Shown in pieces: positions 41,204 through 51,073 of a DNA stretch of 64,000 bases. Position 1 is the first letter of the stretch; each line of letters begins with the position of its first letter. The position numbers and the translations under genes are program-made. The stretch comes from Yanghanlia caeni (GTDB lineage Bacteria > Pseudomonadota > Gammaproteobacteria > Burkholderiales > Burkholderiaceae_B). The stretch is from NCBI GenBank assembly GCA_030733815.1, contig JAUZQE010000007.1, forward strand, positions 52,945-116,944. Direction: 5' to 3'. The notes below the pieces were generated by a model. It did no database searches. It was not told where the DNA came from and was given only the letters and a program-made list of their open reading frames with translations.

Positions 41204-42115
41204 ATGCTCACCTTTCAGCAGATCATCCTCAACTTGCAGCAATACTGGGACACCCAGGGTTGCGCGCTGCTTCAGCCCTACGACATGGAAGTGGGTGCCG
41301 GCACGTCGCACACCGCCACATTCCTGCGCTCCATCGGCCCGGAACCCTGGCGTGCCGCCTACGTCCAGCCGTCGCGCCGCCCGAAAGACGGCCGCTACGG
41401 CGAAAACCCCAACCGGCTGCAGCACTATTACCAGTATCAGGTGGTTCTCAAGCCCGCCCCGCCCGATATCCTCGAACTCTACATCGGCTCGCTCATTGCC
41501 CTGGGCATCGACCCGGCGCAGCACGATATCCGTTTCGTGGAAGACGACTGGGAAAACCCCACGCTGGGGGCCTGGGGCCTGGGCTGGGAAGTCTGGCTGA
41601 ATGGCATGGAGATCACGCAGTTCACATACTTCCAGCAGGTTGGCGGCCTCGACTGCTACCCCGCCACCGGCGAAATTACCTACGGCCTCGAGCGCCTGGC
41701 CATGTACCTGCAGGGGGTGGAAAGTGTCTACGACCTGGTCTGGACCCGCAGCGCCGACGGCTCGGTGATTCGCTACGGCGACGTCTTCCACCAGAACGAA
41801 ACGGAACAATCGGCCTATAACTTCGAGCACGCGTCCACCGAAATGCTATTCAGCCATTTCAGCGACTACGAGGCCGAGGCACGCCGCCTCATCGAGGTGC
41901 CGCTCGCGCTGCCGGCCTACGAGGCCACCCTCAAGGCGGCCCACACCTTCAACCTGCTCGATGCCCGTGGCGCCATCAGCGTCACCGAACGCGCCGCCTA
42001 CATCGGCCGTATCCGCAATCTGTCCCGGGCCGTTGCCCAGGCCTACTACGACTCCCGAGAAAAACTAGGATTTCCCATGCTGGCCAACCCCTCGGCCCTG
42101 GAGGCCGCGCAATGA
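41204..42115 (+). CDS. glyQ: Glycyl-tRNA synthetase alpha subunit
   Basis: The 303-aa class II catalytic subunit of the alpha2beta2 GlyRS. It begins [20 protein letters not shown], then [20 protein letters not shown] and the motif-2 region [20 protein letters not shown] (written within the limit), and later TYFQQVGG and [14 protein letters not shown] (motif 3). The ATG at 41204 starts the family sequence; the open frame further upstream is not conserved. Its stop overlaps glyS (ATGA), ensuring equal expression. Confidence 0.97.
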   Translation: MLTFQQIILNLQQYWDTQGCALLQPYDMEVGAGTSHTATFLRSIGPEPWRAAYVQPSRRPKDGRYGENPNRLQHYYQYQVVLKPAPPDILELYIGSLIALGIDPAQHDIRFVEDDWENPTLGAWGLGWEVWLNGMEITQFTYFQQVGGLDCYPATGEITYGLERLAMYLQGVESVYDLVWTRSADGSVIRYGDVFHQNETEQSAYNFEHASTEMLFSHFSDYEAEARRLIEVPLALPAYEATLKAAHTFNLLDARGAISVTERAAYIGRIRNLSRAVAQAYYDSREKLGFPMLANPSALEAAQ

Positions 42116-44253
42116 CCGTCCAGCCCCAATCCCGCCCCCTGCTGGTCGAGCTGTTCACCGAAGAACTTCCACCCAAGGCGCTGCAGCGCCTGGGGCAGGC
42201 GTTCGCCGAAGGCCTGCGCAGTGCGCTCGCGCAGCATCATCTGCTCGCCGAAGAATGCACCACGCGCCCGCTGGCCACGCCGCGCCGCCTTGCAGCGCTG
42301 TTCGACGCCGTTCTGGGTCAGGCACCCGAACAACACTACACCGAAAAGCTCATGCCGGCGAAAATCGGCCTGACCCCCGAACGCGAAATGACCCCTGCCC
42401 TGCAGAAGAAGCTGCAGGCCAAGGGGCTCGCGCACCTTGGCGTCGATGACCTCGTCATCGAATCCGACGGCAAGCAAGACTACCTGTACGCCCGCGGAGT
42501 CGCCGCAGGCGAAACGCTGCAGGCGGGGCTGCAAAAGGCGCTCGATCAGGCCATTGCACAACTGCCCATTCCCAAGGTCATGCGCTACCAGCTGGCCGAC
42601 GGCGTCACCAGCGTGCGGTTCGTGCGCCCCGCCCACCGCCTGGCCGCCCTGTGGGGTAACGACGTCGTTCCGGTCGAGGCGCTGGGCCTTGCGGCCGGCC
42701 GCCTCACCGAAGGCCATCGCTTCATGTCGCAAGGCACGATCGAGATCACCTCGGCCGAAACCTACGAGTCGCAACTGCTCGAACAGGGCAGCGTGGTGGC
42801 AAGCTTCGAGGCGCGCCGTGCCGATATCCTGCAGCAGTTGCAGCAGCAGGCCGCCGTACTCAATGCCACCATCGGCAACGATCCGGAAGTCGAGGCGCTG
42901 CTCGATGAAGTTACGGCGCTGGTCGAACACCCCACCGTCTACGTGGGCGAGTTCGACGAAGCCTTTCTGCGCGTGCCGCCCGAGTGTCTGATTCTGACCA
43001 TGCGGCTCAACCAGAAGTACTTCCCGTTGTTCGAACCGAATACCGGCCGGCTCACGCACCGCTTCCTCATCGTCAGCAACATGCGCGTGGCCGATCCCTC
43101 GAACATCATCGAAGGCAACCAGCGCGTGGTGCGCCCCCGCCTGGCCGATGCACAGTTCTTCTTCGAAACCGACCGGCGGATTCCCCTGGCCGAGCGCGTA
43201 CCGCAACTGGCCACCAGCGTGTATCACAACAAGCTGGGTTCGGTGTTGCAGCGGGTCGAGCGCATCCGGCGCATCGCCACGCATATTGCCGGCCAGCTGG
43301 GTCTTGATGCGGCCGTGGCCGACCGGGCCGCACTGCTGGCCAAGGCCGACCTCAACTCCAACATGGTGGGCGAATTTCCGGAACTGCAAGGCATCATGGG
43401 CGCCTATTATGCCGAGGCCGATGGCGAAGCGCCGGAAGTGGTCGAGGCCATTCGCGGCCAGTACCGCATCAGGCTCGATGCGCCGGTGACACCGGCCACA
43501 CTGGCCGCCACGGTACTGTTCATGGCAGAGCGCCTGGAAGTGCTGGTGGGCATCTGGGGCATCGGCCTGGTTCCTACAGGCGAACGCGACCCCTATGCCC
43601 TGCGCCGTGCTGCGCTGGGGCTGATCAGCGCCTACGAACAACTGGCCGCCGGCGGGCAACTGGCCATCACCGATCACGACACGTTGCGCCTGCACGATCT
43701 GCTCGAGTTCGCCGCCGCCACCTTTGAGCCCGGCACGCTCGCACAGAACACCACCGCCGAGGTGGCCAGCTTCATTTACGAGCGCTATCGCAATCAGCTG
43801 GGCAGCTACGATCGCAACGTGGTCGAAGCCGTTCTGGCGCTGGCGCCACCGCTGCATCAGGTGCTTGCGCGCATCAATGCCTGCGCGGCGTTCGCCGAGC
43901 GGCCCGAAGCCGCAAGCCTGGCCGCCGCCAACAAGCGCATCACCAACCTGCTCAAGAAGGCCGATTCCGAAATCGGCGAAATCGATGCCGGCAAGCTTGG
44001 CGAGCCGGCCGAACAGGCGCTTGCCGCCCGCATTCAGGAACTCGCCCCCGTCGCGCGCGAGCAGTTCCGCAAGGGCGACTTCAACGCATCGCTCGCCACG
44101 CTGGCAGGCACACGCGAGGCCGTCGATGCCTTTTTCAACGACGTCATGGTCATGGCCGAAGATCCCGACGTACGGCGCAACCGTCTGGCCCTGCTCCAGA
44201 CACTGCATCGCAGCATGAACGAGGTCGCGGACATCGCGAGGCTGGCGCAGTGA
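42112..44253 (+). CDS. glyS: Glycyl-tRNA synthetase beta subunit
   Basis: The 713-aa beta subunit contributes tRNA binding. It starts [20 protein letters not shown] and contains [33 protein letters not shown] (the HD-like region) and a C-terminal DALR-type anticodon-binding domain with [19 protein letters not shown]. Length and order after glyQ are standard. A 720-aa antisense open frame is a shadow. Confidence 0.97.
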   Translation: MTVQPQSRPLLVELFTEELPPKALQRLGQAFAEGLRSALAQHHLLAEECTTRPLATPRRLAALFDAVLGQAPEQHYTEKLMPAKIGLTPEREMTPALQKKLQAKGLAHLGVDDLVIESDGKQDYLYARGVAAGETLQAGLQKALDQAIAQLPIPKVMRYQLADGVTSVRFVRPAHRLAALWGNDVVPVEALGLAAGRLTEGHRFMSQGTIEITSAETYESQLLEQGSVVASFEARRADILQQLQQQAAVLNATIGNDPEVEALLDEVTALVEHPTVYVGEFDEAFLRVPPECLILTMRLNQKYFPLFEPNTGRLTHRFLIVSNMRVADPSNIIEGNQRVVRPRLADAQFFFETDRRIPLAERVPQLATSVYHNKLGSVLQRVERIRRIATHIAGQLGLDAAVADRAALLAKADLNSNMVGEFPELQGIMGAYYAEADGEAPEVVEAIRGQYRIRLDAPVTPATLAATVLFMAERLEVLVGIWGIGLVPTGERDPYALRRAALGLISAYEQLAAGGQLAITDHDTLRLHDLLEFAAATFEPGTLAQNTTAEVASFIYERYRNQLGSYDRNVVEAVLALAPPLHQVLARINACAAFAERPEAASLAAANKRITNLLKKADSEIGEIDAGKLGEPAEQALAARIQELAPVAREQFRKGDFNASLATLAGTREAVDAFFNDVMVMAEDPDVRRNRLALLQTLHRSMNEVADIARLAQ

Positions 44254-44789
44254 AGCTGGCCATACTCGATCGCGACGGCGTCATCAACGAAGACAGCGAC
44301 GCCTTCATCAAGTCGCCGGAGGAATGGCAGGCCATACCGGGCAGCCTCGACGCCATTGCGCGGTTGTCGCGCGCCGGCTGGCGCGTGGTCGTGGCCACCA
44401 ACCAGTCGGGGCTGGCGCGCGGCCTGTTTTCCATGGATACGCTCAACGCCATCCATGCCCGCATGCGGCGTGAACTGGCCGACGCCGGCGGCTTCGTCGA
44501 CGCCATCTTCATTTGCCCCCACGGCCCCGATGACGGCTGCCGCTGCCGCAAACCGGCACCGGGGCTTTTCGAAGACATTGCTTCCCGTTACGACACAAGC
44601 CTGCAAGGCGTACCCGCAGTGGGCGACTCGCTGCGCGACCTTCAGGCGGCCACGGCACTCGGATGCACACCCTGGCTGGTGCGCACGGGCAAGGGGCCAC
44701 GCACGCTGCAGGCGGGCGGGCTTCCCGCCGGCACACGGGTGTGCGACAGCCTGTCGGCCGTCGTCGACGAACTGCTGGCCGGAGACTGA
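44250..44789 (+). CDS. gmhB: D-glycero-D-manno-heptose 1,7-bisphosphate 7-phosphatase
   Basis: A 179-aa HAD phosphatase of the ADP-heptose pathway for the LPS inner core. Motif I is LAILDRDGVINEDS, motif II VVVATNQSG, and the GmhB zinc loop CPHGPDDGCRCRKP is present, followed by AVGDSLRDLQAA. The start is GTG at 44250, overlapping the glyS stop (GTGA). glyS-gmhB-plsC is a common betaproteobacterial order. Confidence 0.94.
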   Translation: MKLAILDRDGVINEDSDAFIKSPEEWQAIPGSLDAIARLSRAGWRVVVATNQSGLARGLFSMDTLNAIHARMRRELADAGGFVDAIFICPHGPDDGCRCRKPAPGLFEDIASRYDTSLQGVPAVGDSLRDLQAATALGCTPWLVRTGKGPRTLQAGGLPAGTRVCDSLSAVVDELLAGD

Positions 44790-44790
44790 C

Positions 44791-45519
44791 ATGGCGTGGA
44801 TCCGCGCACTCATTTACCAGATTTTCCTGGTCGTCACCGTCATCCCGTACGCAATCGCGTGCCTGATCTGGATGCCGCTGCCGCTCTCATTACGCTATCG
44901 GCTCACCGTAGGATGGCCGCGGCTTGCGATCTGGGGCGCGAAGGTGATTCTGGGGCTGCGCTGGCAGGTCAAAGGTTGGGAAAACCTGCCCGACGGACCC
45001 GCCATCGTGCTGTCCAAGCACCAGTCTGCCTGGGAAACGATGTTCTTTGCCGCCTATCTGCCGCGCAACGTCTGCTTCGTATACAAGCGGGAACTGCATC
45101 GGATCCCCTTTTTCGGGTGGGGGCTGGCGCTGCTGCGCATGATTCCCATCGACCGTTCGCGTGGCCGCGACGCGTTCGAGCAGGTGATCCGCGTGGGGCG
45201 CGAGCGCCTGGCCGAAGGACGCTGGCCACTGCTGTTTCCCGAAGGCACCCGCATGGCACCCGGCAAGACCGGCCGCTACAAGATGGGCGGTGCGCTGCTT
45301 GCGCAGGCCACGCGGGCACCGGTGATCCCCATCGCCCACAACGCGGGCGAACTCTGGCCGCGCAAGGCGTTCATCAAGAAACCGGGGCTCATCACGGTTT
45401 CGATCGGGCCACTCATTGCCACCGACGGCCTGACGGCCACCGAGATCAACGCCAAGGTGCAGGAATGGATCGAAGGGGAAATGCGCCGGCTCAATCCTGA
45501 GCGCTATGGCGAAAGCTGA
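44791..45519 (+). CDS. plsC: 1-acyl-sn-glycerol-3-phosphate acyltransferase
   Basis: A 242-aa membrane acyltransferase that makes phosphatidic acid. One or two N-terminal hydrophobic helices (about 5-33) precede the catalytic block KHQSAWET (His77 to Glu82, an HX4E variant of the HX4D motif). Then come VYKRELHRIPFFGWG, the FPEGTRM acyl-acceptor motif and APVIPIAHNAGELW. It begins one base after gmhB and overlaps ygjP by 14 bases. The HX4E form is shared by many relatives, so activity is not in doubt. Confidence 0.92.
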   Translation: MAWIRALIYQIFLVVTVIPYAIACLIWMPLPLSLRYRLTVGWPRLAIWGAKVILGLRWQVKGWENLPDGPAIVLSKHQSAWETMFFAAYLPRNVCFVYKRELHRIPFFGWGLALLRMIPIDRSRGRDAFEQVIRVGRERLAEGRWPLLFPEGTRMAPGKTGRYKMGGALLAQATRAPVIPIAHNAGELWPRKAFIKKPGLITVSIGPLIATDGLTATEINAKVQEWIEGEMRRLNPERYGES

Positions 45520-46324
45520 ACAGCTCTCACTGTTCGACGACGGCACGGTGCCCGTGGCACGCCCGGCGACTCTTCCGCCCGGCTGCCGCTGGCACGAGGT
45601 AGATACACCGTATCAACGTATCGGTTTTCTGCTGCGAACGTCGCGGCGCAAGACCATCGGGCTCACCGTCAATGACGACGGGCTTGTGGTGACCGCGCCG
45701 TCGTGGGTGCGCTATGGCCAGGTTGCCGACGCCGTTCGCGCGAAAGCTCCCTGGATCGTGCGCAAATTGCGCGCCCTGCATATCCGCCAGCAGCATCTGG
45801 CCACCGCCGATGCGCGCTGGCATGATGGCGGTCGCTTCCCGTATCTGGGTATTTACGTCACCCTGGCGATTCGCCCGGACGCCGGCACGGCCCTCTACAG
45901 CGGAGACCCCGTGCGGCCGGCCGAGCATGATACCCTGACACTGCCGCTGCAGTCCGACAGCAGCACCGAGCGCATTCGCGAGCGCGTGCACACATGGCTG
46001 CAACAGCAGGCGCGGGCTCTGTTCGATGCCCGCCTGCAGCACTTCTGCCAGACTGCGGGCGTCGAGCTCAAGAGCTGGCGCCTCGCCTCACCCTCCGCAC
46101 GCTGGGGTTCGTGCAGCAGCGACCGTCGCATCATGCTGAACTGGCGGCTGATACACTTTCCCCCTCATGTCGTGGATTACGTGGTGGCCCACGAGGTGGC
46201 CCATCTGCGGCACATGAATCACGGGCCGGCCTTCTGGAAGGAAGTCGAACGCCTCTACCCCGACTTCCTGCAAGCCCGCCTGGCCCTCAAATCGCATCAC
46301 CCCGGCAGCCTGCCCCTGTTGTGA
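45506..46324 (+). CDS. ygjP: YgjP-like zinc metalloprotease with an N-terminal sliding-clamp motif
   Basis: A 272-aa M48/SprT-like (DUF45) protein. The zinc site is HEVAH at residues 229-233 with H239 as likely third ligand, preceded by the family signature RWGSCSSDRRIMLNWRLIHF (residues 199-218). The N-terminal region before residue 35 is unstructured and starts MAKAEQLSLFDDG. QLSLF (6-10) matches the consensus beta-clamp-binding pentapeptide. It overlaps plsC by 14 bases and has no clear Shine-Dalgarno site of its own. Its function is not established for the family; a DNA-linked protease is an inference. Confidence 0.85.
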   Translation: MAKAEQLSLFDDGTVPVARPATLPPGCRWHEVDTPYQRIGFLLRTSRRKTIGLTVNDDGLVVTAPSWVRYGQVADAVRAKAPWIVRKLRALHIRQQHLATADARWHDGGRFPYLGIYVTLAIRPDAGTALYSGDPVRPAEHDTLTLPLQSDSSTERIRERVHTWLQQQARALFDARLQHFCQTAGVELKSWRLASPSARWGSCSSDRRIMLNWRLIHFPPHVVDYVVAHEVAHLRHMNHGPAFWKEVERLYPDFLQARLALKSHHPGSLPLL

Positions 46325-46353
46325 AGGCCACCGGGAAACTTTAGGAGTACTTT

Positions 46354-46749
46354 ATGCGTATCCTGCATACCATGCTGCGTGTCGGTGACCTGGAAAAGTC
46401 GCTCGATTTTTATATCAATGTTCTGGGCATGCACCTTCTGCGCCGCAATGACTACCCCGAGGGCAAGTTCACGCTGGCCTTCGTCGGCTATCAGCCTGAG
46501 GACGAAGGGGCGGTAATTGAACTCACCCACAACTGGGACACCTCTTCGTACGATCTGGGCAACGGCTATGGCCACATTGCCCTGGAAGTGGAAGACGCCT
46601 ACGAGGCCTGTGAGCAGATCAAGGCGCGCGGTGGCAACGTCACCCGCGAGGCCGGCCCCATGAAGCATGGCCAGACCGTGATCGCATTCGTCGAAGACCC
46701 CGACGGCTACAAGATCGAGCTCATTCAGCGCAAGTCGCGCGTCGACTGA
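46354..46749 (+). CDS. gloA: Lactoylglutathione lyase (glyoxalase I)
   Basis: The 131-aa glyoxalase I converts the methylglyoxal-glutathione adduct to S-lactoylglutathione. It starts [20 protein letters not shown] with the first metal His5 and contains [11 protein letters not shown] (metal Glu), [11 protein letters not shown] (metal His) and [16 protein letters not shown] (metal Glu). TAGGAG lies 8 bases upstream. The 132-residue length points to the short nickel-type enzyme. It ends the glyQS-gmhB-plsC-ygjP run. Confidence 0.96.
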   Translation: MRILHTMLRVGDLEKSLDFYINVLGMHLLRRNDYPEGKFTLAFVGYQPEDEGAVIELTHNWDTSSYDLGNGYGHIALEVEDAYEACEQIKARGGNVTREAGPMKHGQTVIAFVEDPDGYKIELIQRKSRVD

Positions 46750-46758
46750 TCCGCGTGC

Positions 46759-46776
46759 GAGGCCGGCTTCGGCCTC
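46759..46776. terminator. Hairpin between gloA and the FadE-like gene
   Basis: GAGGCCG, a four-base loop and CGGCCTC form a 7-bp stem between two convergent genes and overlap the stop codon of the minus-strand gene. There is no T-run on either side, so intrinsic termination is uncertain. Confidence 0.4.
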
Positions 46777-48967
46777 ACCCCCTCAACGCCACGATTACGG
46801 CGTTCTCGGCCGCTTCCAGCGCCTCGGCCTGGGCGTCGGTCAATCCGCCCCGCACATGCGCATCGCGCCAGTCCTGCAAACCGGCCTGGCGAATCTGTTC
46901 GCGCAGATCGTGCACGTTCACCACACACTCGTATGCCTTTTCAAGGGCGCCAAGGTGCTGCAGACCATGACTGGCCCATACCGTGCCCACCAAACGTTCG
47001 CGGGTATCAGAGGGGCACAGCAGCAGATCGGCGCAGGCGGTCGTTACCGCGTCGTCAGGCGCAGCCGCCCGCAAGCCCGGCGGCAGGAGCAGGCCCTTCT
47101 GCACGGCCCCTGCGAGGGCCGGGTGCAGGTTTTCGAGCATGCCCTGCAGAAGACGCTCTACCGACTGGAATGACTCTGCAGCGCACCAGCGCACCAGAGG
47201 AAGGTCGGCCTCATGACGGCCTTCATCGTTCCAGCGCTTGAGCACCGCACACAGCGATGTGAGCTCGGCCAGCGCACGCAGCAGTCGCTCGAGCCCCGGT
47301 TCGGAATGGGCATGCACGGGCCGTACACCCGGCATCAGCACTTCCACCATCCATGCCAGTGCGGCGGCGTAACGGTTGACACGCCGGTAATACGGGGCCA
47401 CCGCGCCTACGAGCCGTGGTGTACCGCTGCTACGGCCGAGCGTCCATGCATGGAACCCCGCCCACAACAGACGCGCTGCCGCCACGCCCGCATGACGCCA
47501 GACCAGCCGATCAAACGCCTTGCAACCCGCTTCGGTATCCGACAGCTCGAGTGCATCGACCTCGCGGTACAGAAACGGGTGCACACGCCCCACCCCCAAG
47601 GCCAACGCCGCCGTGTTGCGCGCCTGGGGCGCCAGCGCTTCGAGGCCGAACAATGCGGGCAGCAGCTCGTGAAGACACGACTGCCACTCACTCAGCGCGG
47701 GCGTGGTGCCCGCACTGCCCAGAAGATCCATGCTGTCGCCCATGGCATGACGCACGGCCTCGAAGATACCGACATCGAGCACGGCCGCGGCAATCACGGG
47801 CTTGTATCCCAGGTCGATCGCAGCACAGAGAAAACGGCGCCCCGCCTCGACCCGGTACGCGTTGGCCGCCAGCCTGCCGAGCCGGCTGCGGGCACCCAGC
47901 ATTTCGCAGCCCGACCCTTCGCCGCGCAGACGCACCACGGCACTGGACGCATGTGCGGCAAGTGACACGGCGGCCGACGCCAGAGCCGGCACTGCAATGG
48001 CCTTGGCCATGGACTGCGCGGCAAGCAGAGCGGGCAGGGCGGCGTCGATGGCTTCGGAGCCTCCCAATAGTGCCGACACGGGCAGCACGACGTCGCGGCC
48101 GTCGAAAATGCCGCCGCGCCAGGGTTCGCCCGCCGGTACACCACCGGGTGCATCCCCCTTGCGGTCATCGTTCGGCGAATGGTACACAACGCCGGTCGTG
48201 GAGGTATCGACCAATGCCACGCACACCCCACGCTCGCCTGCGGGGCCGAGCACGCCATCAGGATCATGCAGACGAAACGGCAGCACGATCAGATCGGGTC
48301 GCGGCCCCGGTGCATGACGCGCGCCACTCCAGTTCAGCCGCAGCGTGGCCTCACCCGAACCCGGCTCGGACAACACGACGCCTGTGGCCTGGATGGGCGC
48401 GATGTCGTTTTCAACGGCAAACGAGGCGATTGCAGCGTGCGTGTGCCCGCTTGCGAGTTGCGGCAGCCACGCAGCACACTGTTCTTCACTGCCTGCCAGC
48501 GACAGCAGGCGTGCCGGGCCGAATACGAACCGTGCCGCAAGCAGGTAGGCGGTTGAGATCGAACGCAGGGCAACACGTTTGAGCACCTCGGACTGGGCCC
48601 AGGCACTCAGGCCGTAGCCGCCGTGCGCCGCTGGGACTGCCATGGCTTCAAAACGGTGTTCGACCAGCAGCGGCCAGCAGGTGGCGGGCTCGGGTCGTGC
48701 ATCATGGTTGCGGGCCTGCTCGAGTGCGGCGCACAGCGCTGCCACGGGCCCGTCGAGAAATGACGTCTCGCCTGCCGTAAGGGCGGCCGGGCGCACGTAA
48801 GTCAGCGCATTCCAGTCGGGCCTGCCCGACAGGAGGTGGGCTTCCCACCAGATATCGCCCGACGCGAGAACCTGCCGCTGCAAGGAACTGAACGGCGTGA
48901 CGCTGTTGCGTGCGCGCCGGTACAGGGGCTCCGTGAGCCAGCGACGGCGCCAGGCTCTCCAATCCAT
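46775..48967 (-). CDS. Divergent FadE-type acyl-CoA dehydrogenase homolog
   Basis: A 730-aa protein that follows the layout of long FadE enzymes (about 815 aa). The N-terminus has RQVLASGDIWWEAHLLSGRPDW and LDGPVAALC (each in part), then VEHRFEAMAVPAAHGGYGLSAWA. A middle flavin domain and a C-terminal DUF1974-like region (about 480-730) follow. The usual flavin motif T-x-P-x-A-G-S-D is replaced by SFAVENDIAP (182-191), and the Arg before the first helix is lost. The position of the catalytic Glu is kept (E443, GLEALA). It may have altered substrate use or no dehydrogenase activity. Start 48967 has GGAGG 8 bases upstream. Confidence 0.75.
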   Translation of the reverse strand: MDWRAWRRRWLTEPLYRRARNSVTPFSSLQRQVLASGDIWWEAHLLSGRPDWNALTYVRPAALTAGETSFLDGPVAALCAALEQARNHDARPEPATCWPLLVEHRFEAMAVPAAHGGYGLSAWAQSEVLKRVALRSISTAYLLAARFVFGPARLLSLAGSEEQCAAWLPQLASGHTHAAIASFAVENDIAPIQATGVVLSEPGSGEATLRLNWSGARHAPGPRPDLIVLPFRLHDPDGVLGPAGERGVCVALVDTSTTGVVYHSPNDDRKGDAPGGVPAGEPWRGGIFDGRDVVLPVSALLGGSEAIDAALPALLAAQSMAKAIAVPALASAAVSLAAHASSAVVRLRGEGSGCEMLGARSRLGRLAANAYRVEAGRRFLCAAIDLGYKPVIAAAVLDVGIFEAVRHAMGDSMDLLGSAGTTPALSEWQSCLHELLPALFGLEALAPQARNTAALALGVGRVHPFLYREVDALELSDTEAGCKAFDRLVWRHAGVAAARLLWAGFHAWTLGRSSGTPRLVGAVAPYYRRVNRYAAALAWMVEVLMPGVRPVHAHSEPGLERLLRALAELTSLCAVLKRWNDEGRHEADLPLVRWCAAESFQSVERLLQGMLENLHPALAGAVQKGLLLPPGLRAAAPDDAVTTACADLLLCPSDTRERLVGTVWASHGLQHLGALEKAYECVVNVHDLREQIRQAGLQDWRDAHVRGGLTDAQAEALEAAENAVIVALRG

Positions 48968-49052
48968 GCCTTCAACCTCCAAAGAACTGCATGTATGCCA
49001 CGCCCCGTGTCGGGGTAACGCGAAGAGGCCGGAAAAAAGCCGGCGCTGCCGG

Positions 49053-49058
49053 TATTAT
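49053..49058 (+). promoter_or_regulatory. -10-like element 5 bases before the 49064 ATG
   Basis: TATTAT, then GGCGT, then ATG, without a Shine-Dalgarno sequence. Confidence 0.4.
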
Positions 49059-49063
49059 GGCGT

Positions 49064-50293
49064 ATGCTCAATACGCTCTGGCTTGCGTTCTTCGTCGTCT
49101 CGGCTGCCGCTGCGCTCTTCCAGTGGCTGGTGTTGCACGATCCCGACGTTTTCTCGCGGGTCGTGGCCGCGCTGTTCGACATGGCTGCGCTTTCGGTCGA
49201 GATCATGGTGCTGCTTTTCGGCACGCTCACATTGTGGCTCGGCTTTCTGCGCATTGCCGAGGCCGCAGGGCTCGTACAAAGCCTGGCCCGCCTTCTGGCC
49301 CCCCTGTTTCACCGGCTGATGCCTGAAGTGCCGCCCGGTCACCCGGCCCTGGGCCTCATCACCATGAACTTTGCGGCGAACGGTCTGGGGCTCGACAACG
49401 CCGCCACACCCATCGGTCTGCGCGCGATGCACGCACTGCAGACACTGAACCCCGACCCCCGCAGCGCCACGAACGCCCAGATCCTGTTCCTGGTGCTCAA
49501 TGCCTCCTCGCTCACGCTGCTGCCTGTGACGATCTTCATGTACCGGGCCCAGCAGGGTGCAGCCGAACCCGCGCTGGTGTTCCTGCCCATTCTGCTGGCC
49601 ACCAGCGCCTCGACACTGGCCGCGTTGATCTCGGTGGCCGTCATGCAGCGCCTTCGGCTGCATGATCCGGTGGTGCTGGTGTGGCTGGCCGCCACGGCGC
49701 TCGGGATCGGCGGGCTGATGGCCCTGCTTTCCGGGATGGGGGCCGCTGCCATCAGCGCGACCTCGAGCCTGCTGGGCAATCTCGTACTGGTCGGCATCAT
49801 CACGCTATTTCTGGCCTGCGGTGCCATCAAGAGGGTACCGGTATACGAAGCCTTCGTGGAAGGCGCCAAAGACGGCTTTGACGTGTCGAAAAATCTGCTG
49901 CCGTACCTGGTGGCCATGCTATGCGCAGTCGGTGCGCTGCGCGCTTCCGGCGTGCTGGACATGATCCTGACGGGCATTCGGCACGCCACGCTGTGGCTCG
50001 GGCTGGATGCCCGATTCGTCGACGCCCTGCCCACCGCGTTGGTCAAACCCTTCTCCGGCAGCGCTGCCCGAGCAATGCTGATTGAAACCATGCAGCATTT
50101 CGGGGTCGACAGCTTCCCAGCCCTGCTGGCCGCCACGGTGCAGGGCAGCACGGAAACCACCTTTTATGTTGTCGCCGTCTATTTCGGGGCGGTTGGTATC
50201 CAGCGCGTACGTCACACCATCGGCTGCGCCCTGATCGCGGATCTTGCCGGCGTGCTGGCCGCCATAGGGGTGTGCTACTGGTTCTTCACTTAG
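49064..50293 (+). CDS. SpmA-SpmB fusion (nucleoside-recognition/Gate-domain membrane protein)
   Basis: A 409-aa membrane protein with about 8-10 helices. The N-terminal half resembles spore maturation protein SpmA ([20 protein letters not shown] near residue 100). The C-terminal half resembles SpmB ([20 protein letters not shown] and [20 protein letters not shown] near residues 325-370). In sporulating Firmicutes these are two proteins; in non-sporulating proteobacteria fused forms of unknown function occur. It overlaps the convergent rsmA by 8 bases. A transport role is guessed from the Gate fold only. Confidence 0.85.
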   Translation: MLNTLWLAFFVVSAAAALFQWLVLHDPDVFSRVVAALFDMAALSVEIMVLLFGTLTLWLGFLRIAEAAGLVQSLARLLAPLFHRLMPEVPPGHPALGLITMNFAANGLGLDNAATPIGLRAMHALQTLNPDPRSATNAQILFLVLNASSLTLLPVTIFMYRAQQGAAEPALVFLPILLATSASTLAALISVAVMQRLRLHDPVVLVWLAATALGIGGLMALLSGMGAAAISATSSLLGNLVLVGIITLFLACGAIKRVPVYEAFVEGAKDGFDVSKNLLPYLVAMLCAVGALRASGVLDMILTGIRHATLWLGLDARFVDALPTALVKPFSGSAARAMLIETMQHFGVDSFPALLAATVQGSTETTFYVVAVYFGAVGIQRVRHTIGCALIADLAGVLAAIGVCYWFFT

Positions 50294-51071
50294 GAAGCCG
50301 GCCTGCTGCCACCAGCTGATCGGACATCGCCATGAACTGGCCGGGGCTCACTGCCTCGGCACGATCGGTTGGCGCCACGCCCAGCGCCGCCCAGTCGATG
50401 TCGCCGGCCCAATCTGACAACACCCGGCGCAGCATCTTGCGCCGTTGTGCAAACGCCCGCGTGACAAGCGCGGCAAACGCGGCATCGCTCACGGGGCGTG
50501 GGCGACCCGCCCGCAGAGGCGTCATGCGCACCACCGAAGACATGACCCGTGGCGGAGGATCGAACGATTCCGGCGGCACATCGAAAAGCTTCGCCATGTC
50601 GTAGCGCACCTGCAGCATGACCGACAGCCGCCCGTAGTCGGACGACCCGGGCGCGGCCACCATGCGATCAATGACTTCCCGCTGCAACATGAAATGCTGA
50701 TCGCGCACGGCATCGGCGTGCTCGGCCAGATGAAACAGCAGCGGGCTGGAAATGTTGTAGGGCAGGTTGCCGACAATGCGCAGCGAGCGGCCCAGCGCAC
50801 TGTAATCGACCTTGAGCGCATCGGCCTCGATGACGGTAAGGCGCTCGGCAGGCCATTCCGATCGCAGGCGTGCCGCAAGATCGCGATCGATCTCAATGAC
50901 GGTAAGTTGCCTGAGGGACTCGAGCAACGGGGCGGTAAGTGCCGAAAGACCGGGTCCGATCTCGATCATCAGATCGTCGGGTTGTGGATGGATGGCACGA
51001 ATGATCTGCTCGACGATGGCGTCATCGACCAGAAAGTGCTGCCCGAACCGCTTGCGCGCCTGATGCACCAT
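50286..51071 (-). CDS. rsmA: 16S rRNA dimethyladenosine transferase RsmA (KsgA)
   Basis: A 261-aa methyltransferase that dimethylates A1518 and A1519 of 16S rRNA during late 30S assembly. It starts [20 protein letters not shown] and has SAM motif [11 protein letters not shown], the acidic IEIDRDLA, the catalytic [12 protein letters not shown] and a C-terminal domain with [12 protein letters not shown]. The ATG at 51071 is two bases past the surA stop. lptD-surA-rsmA is a conserved operon (pdxA, its usual neighbour, is absent). Confidence 0.97.
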   Translation of the reverse strand: MVHQARKRFGQHFLVDDAIVEQIIRAIHPQPDDLMIEIGPGLSALTAPLLESLRQLTVIEIDRDLAARLRSEWPAERLTVIEADALKVDYSALGRSLRIVGNLPYNISSPLLFHLAEHADAVRDQHFMLQREVIDRMVAAPGSSDYGRLSVMLQVRYDMAKLFDVPPESFDPPPRVMSSVVRMTPLRAGRPRPVSDAAFAALVTRAFAQRRKMLRRVLSDWAGDIDWAALGVAPTDRAEAVSPGQFMAMSDQLVAAGRLPK

Positions 51072-51073
51072 GC

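Noticed and set aside
42046..44208. A 720-aa open frame opposite glyS (and similar ones opposite ppk and ftsH)
   Set aside because: These are antisense shadows of strongly conserved genes, with no start signals or homology that I recognise.
44791..45519. PlsC inactive because HX4D is HX4E
   Set aside because: The other motifs are intact, and the same variant is, as I recall, usual in related bacteria.
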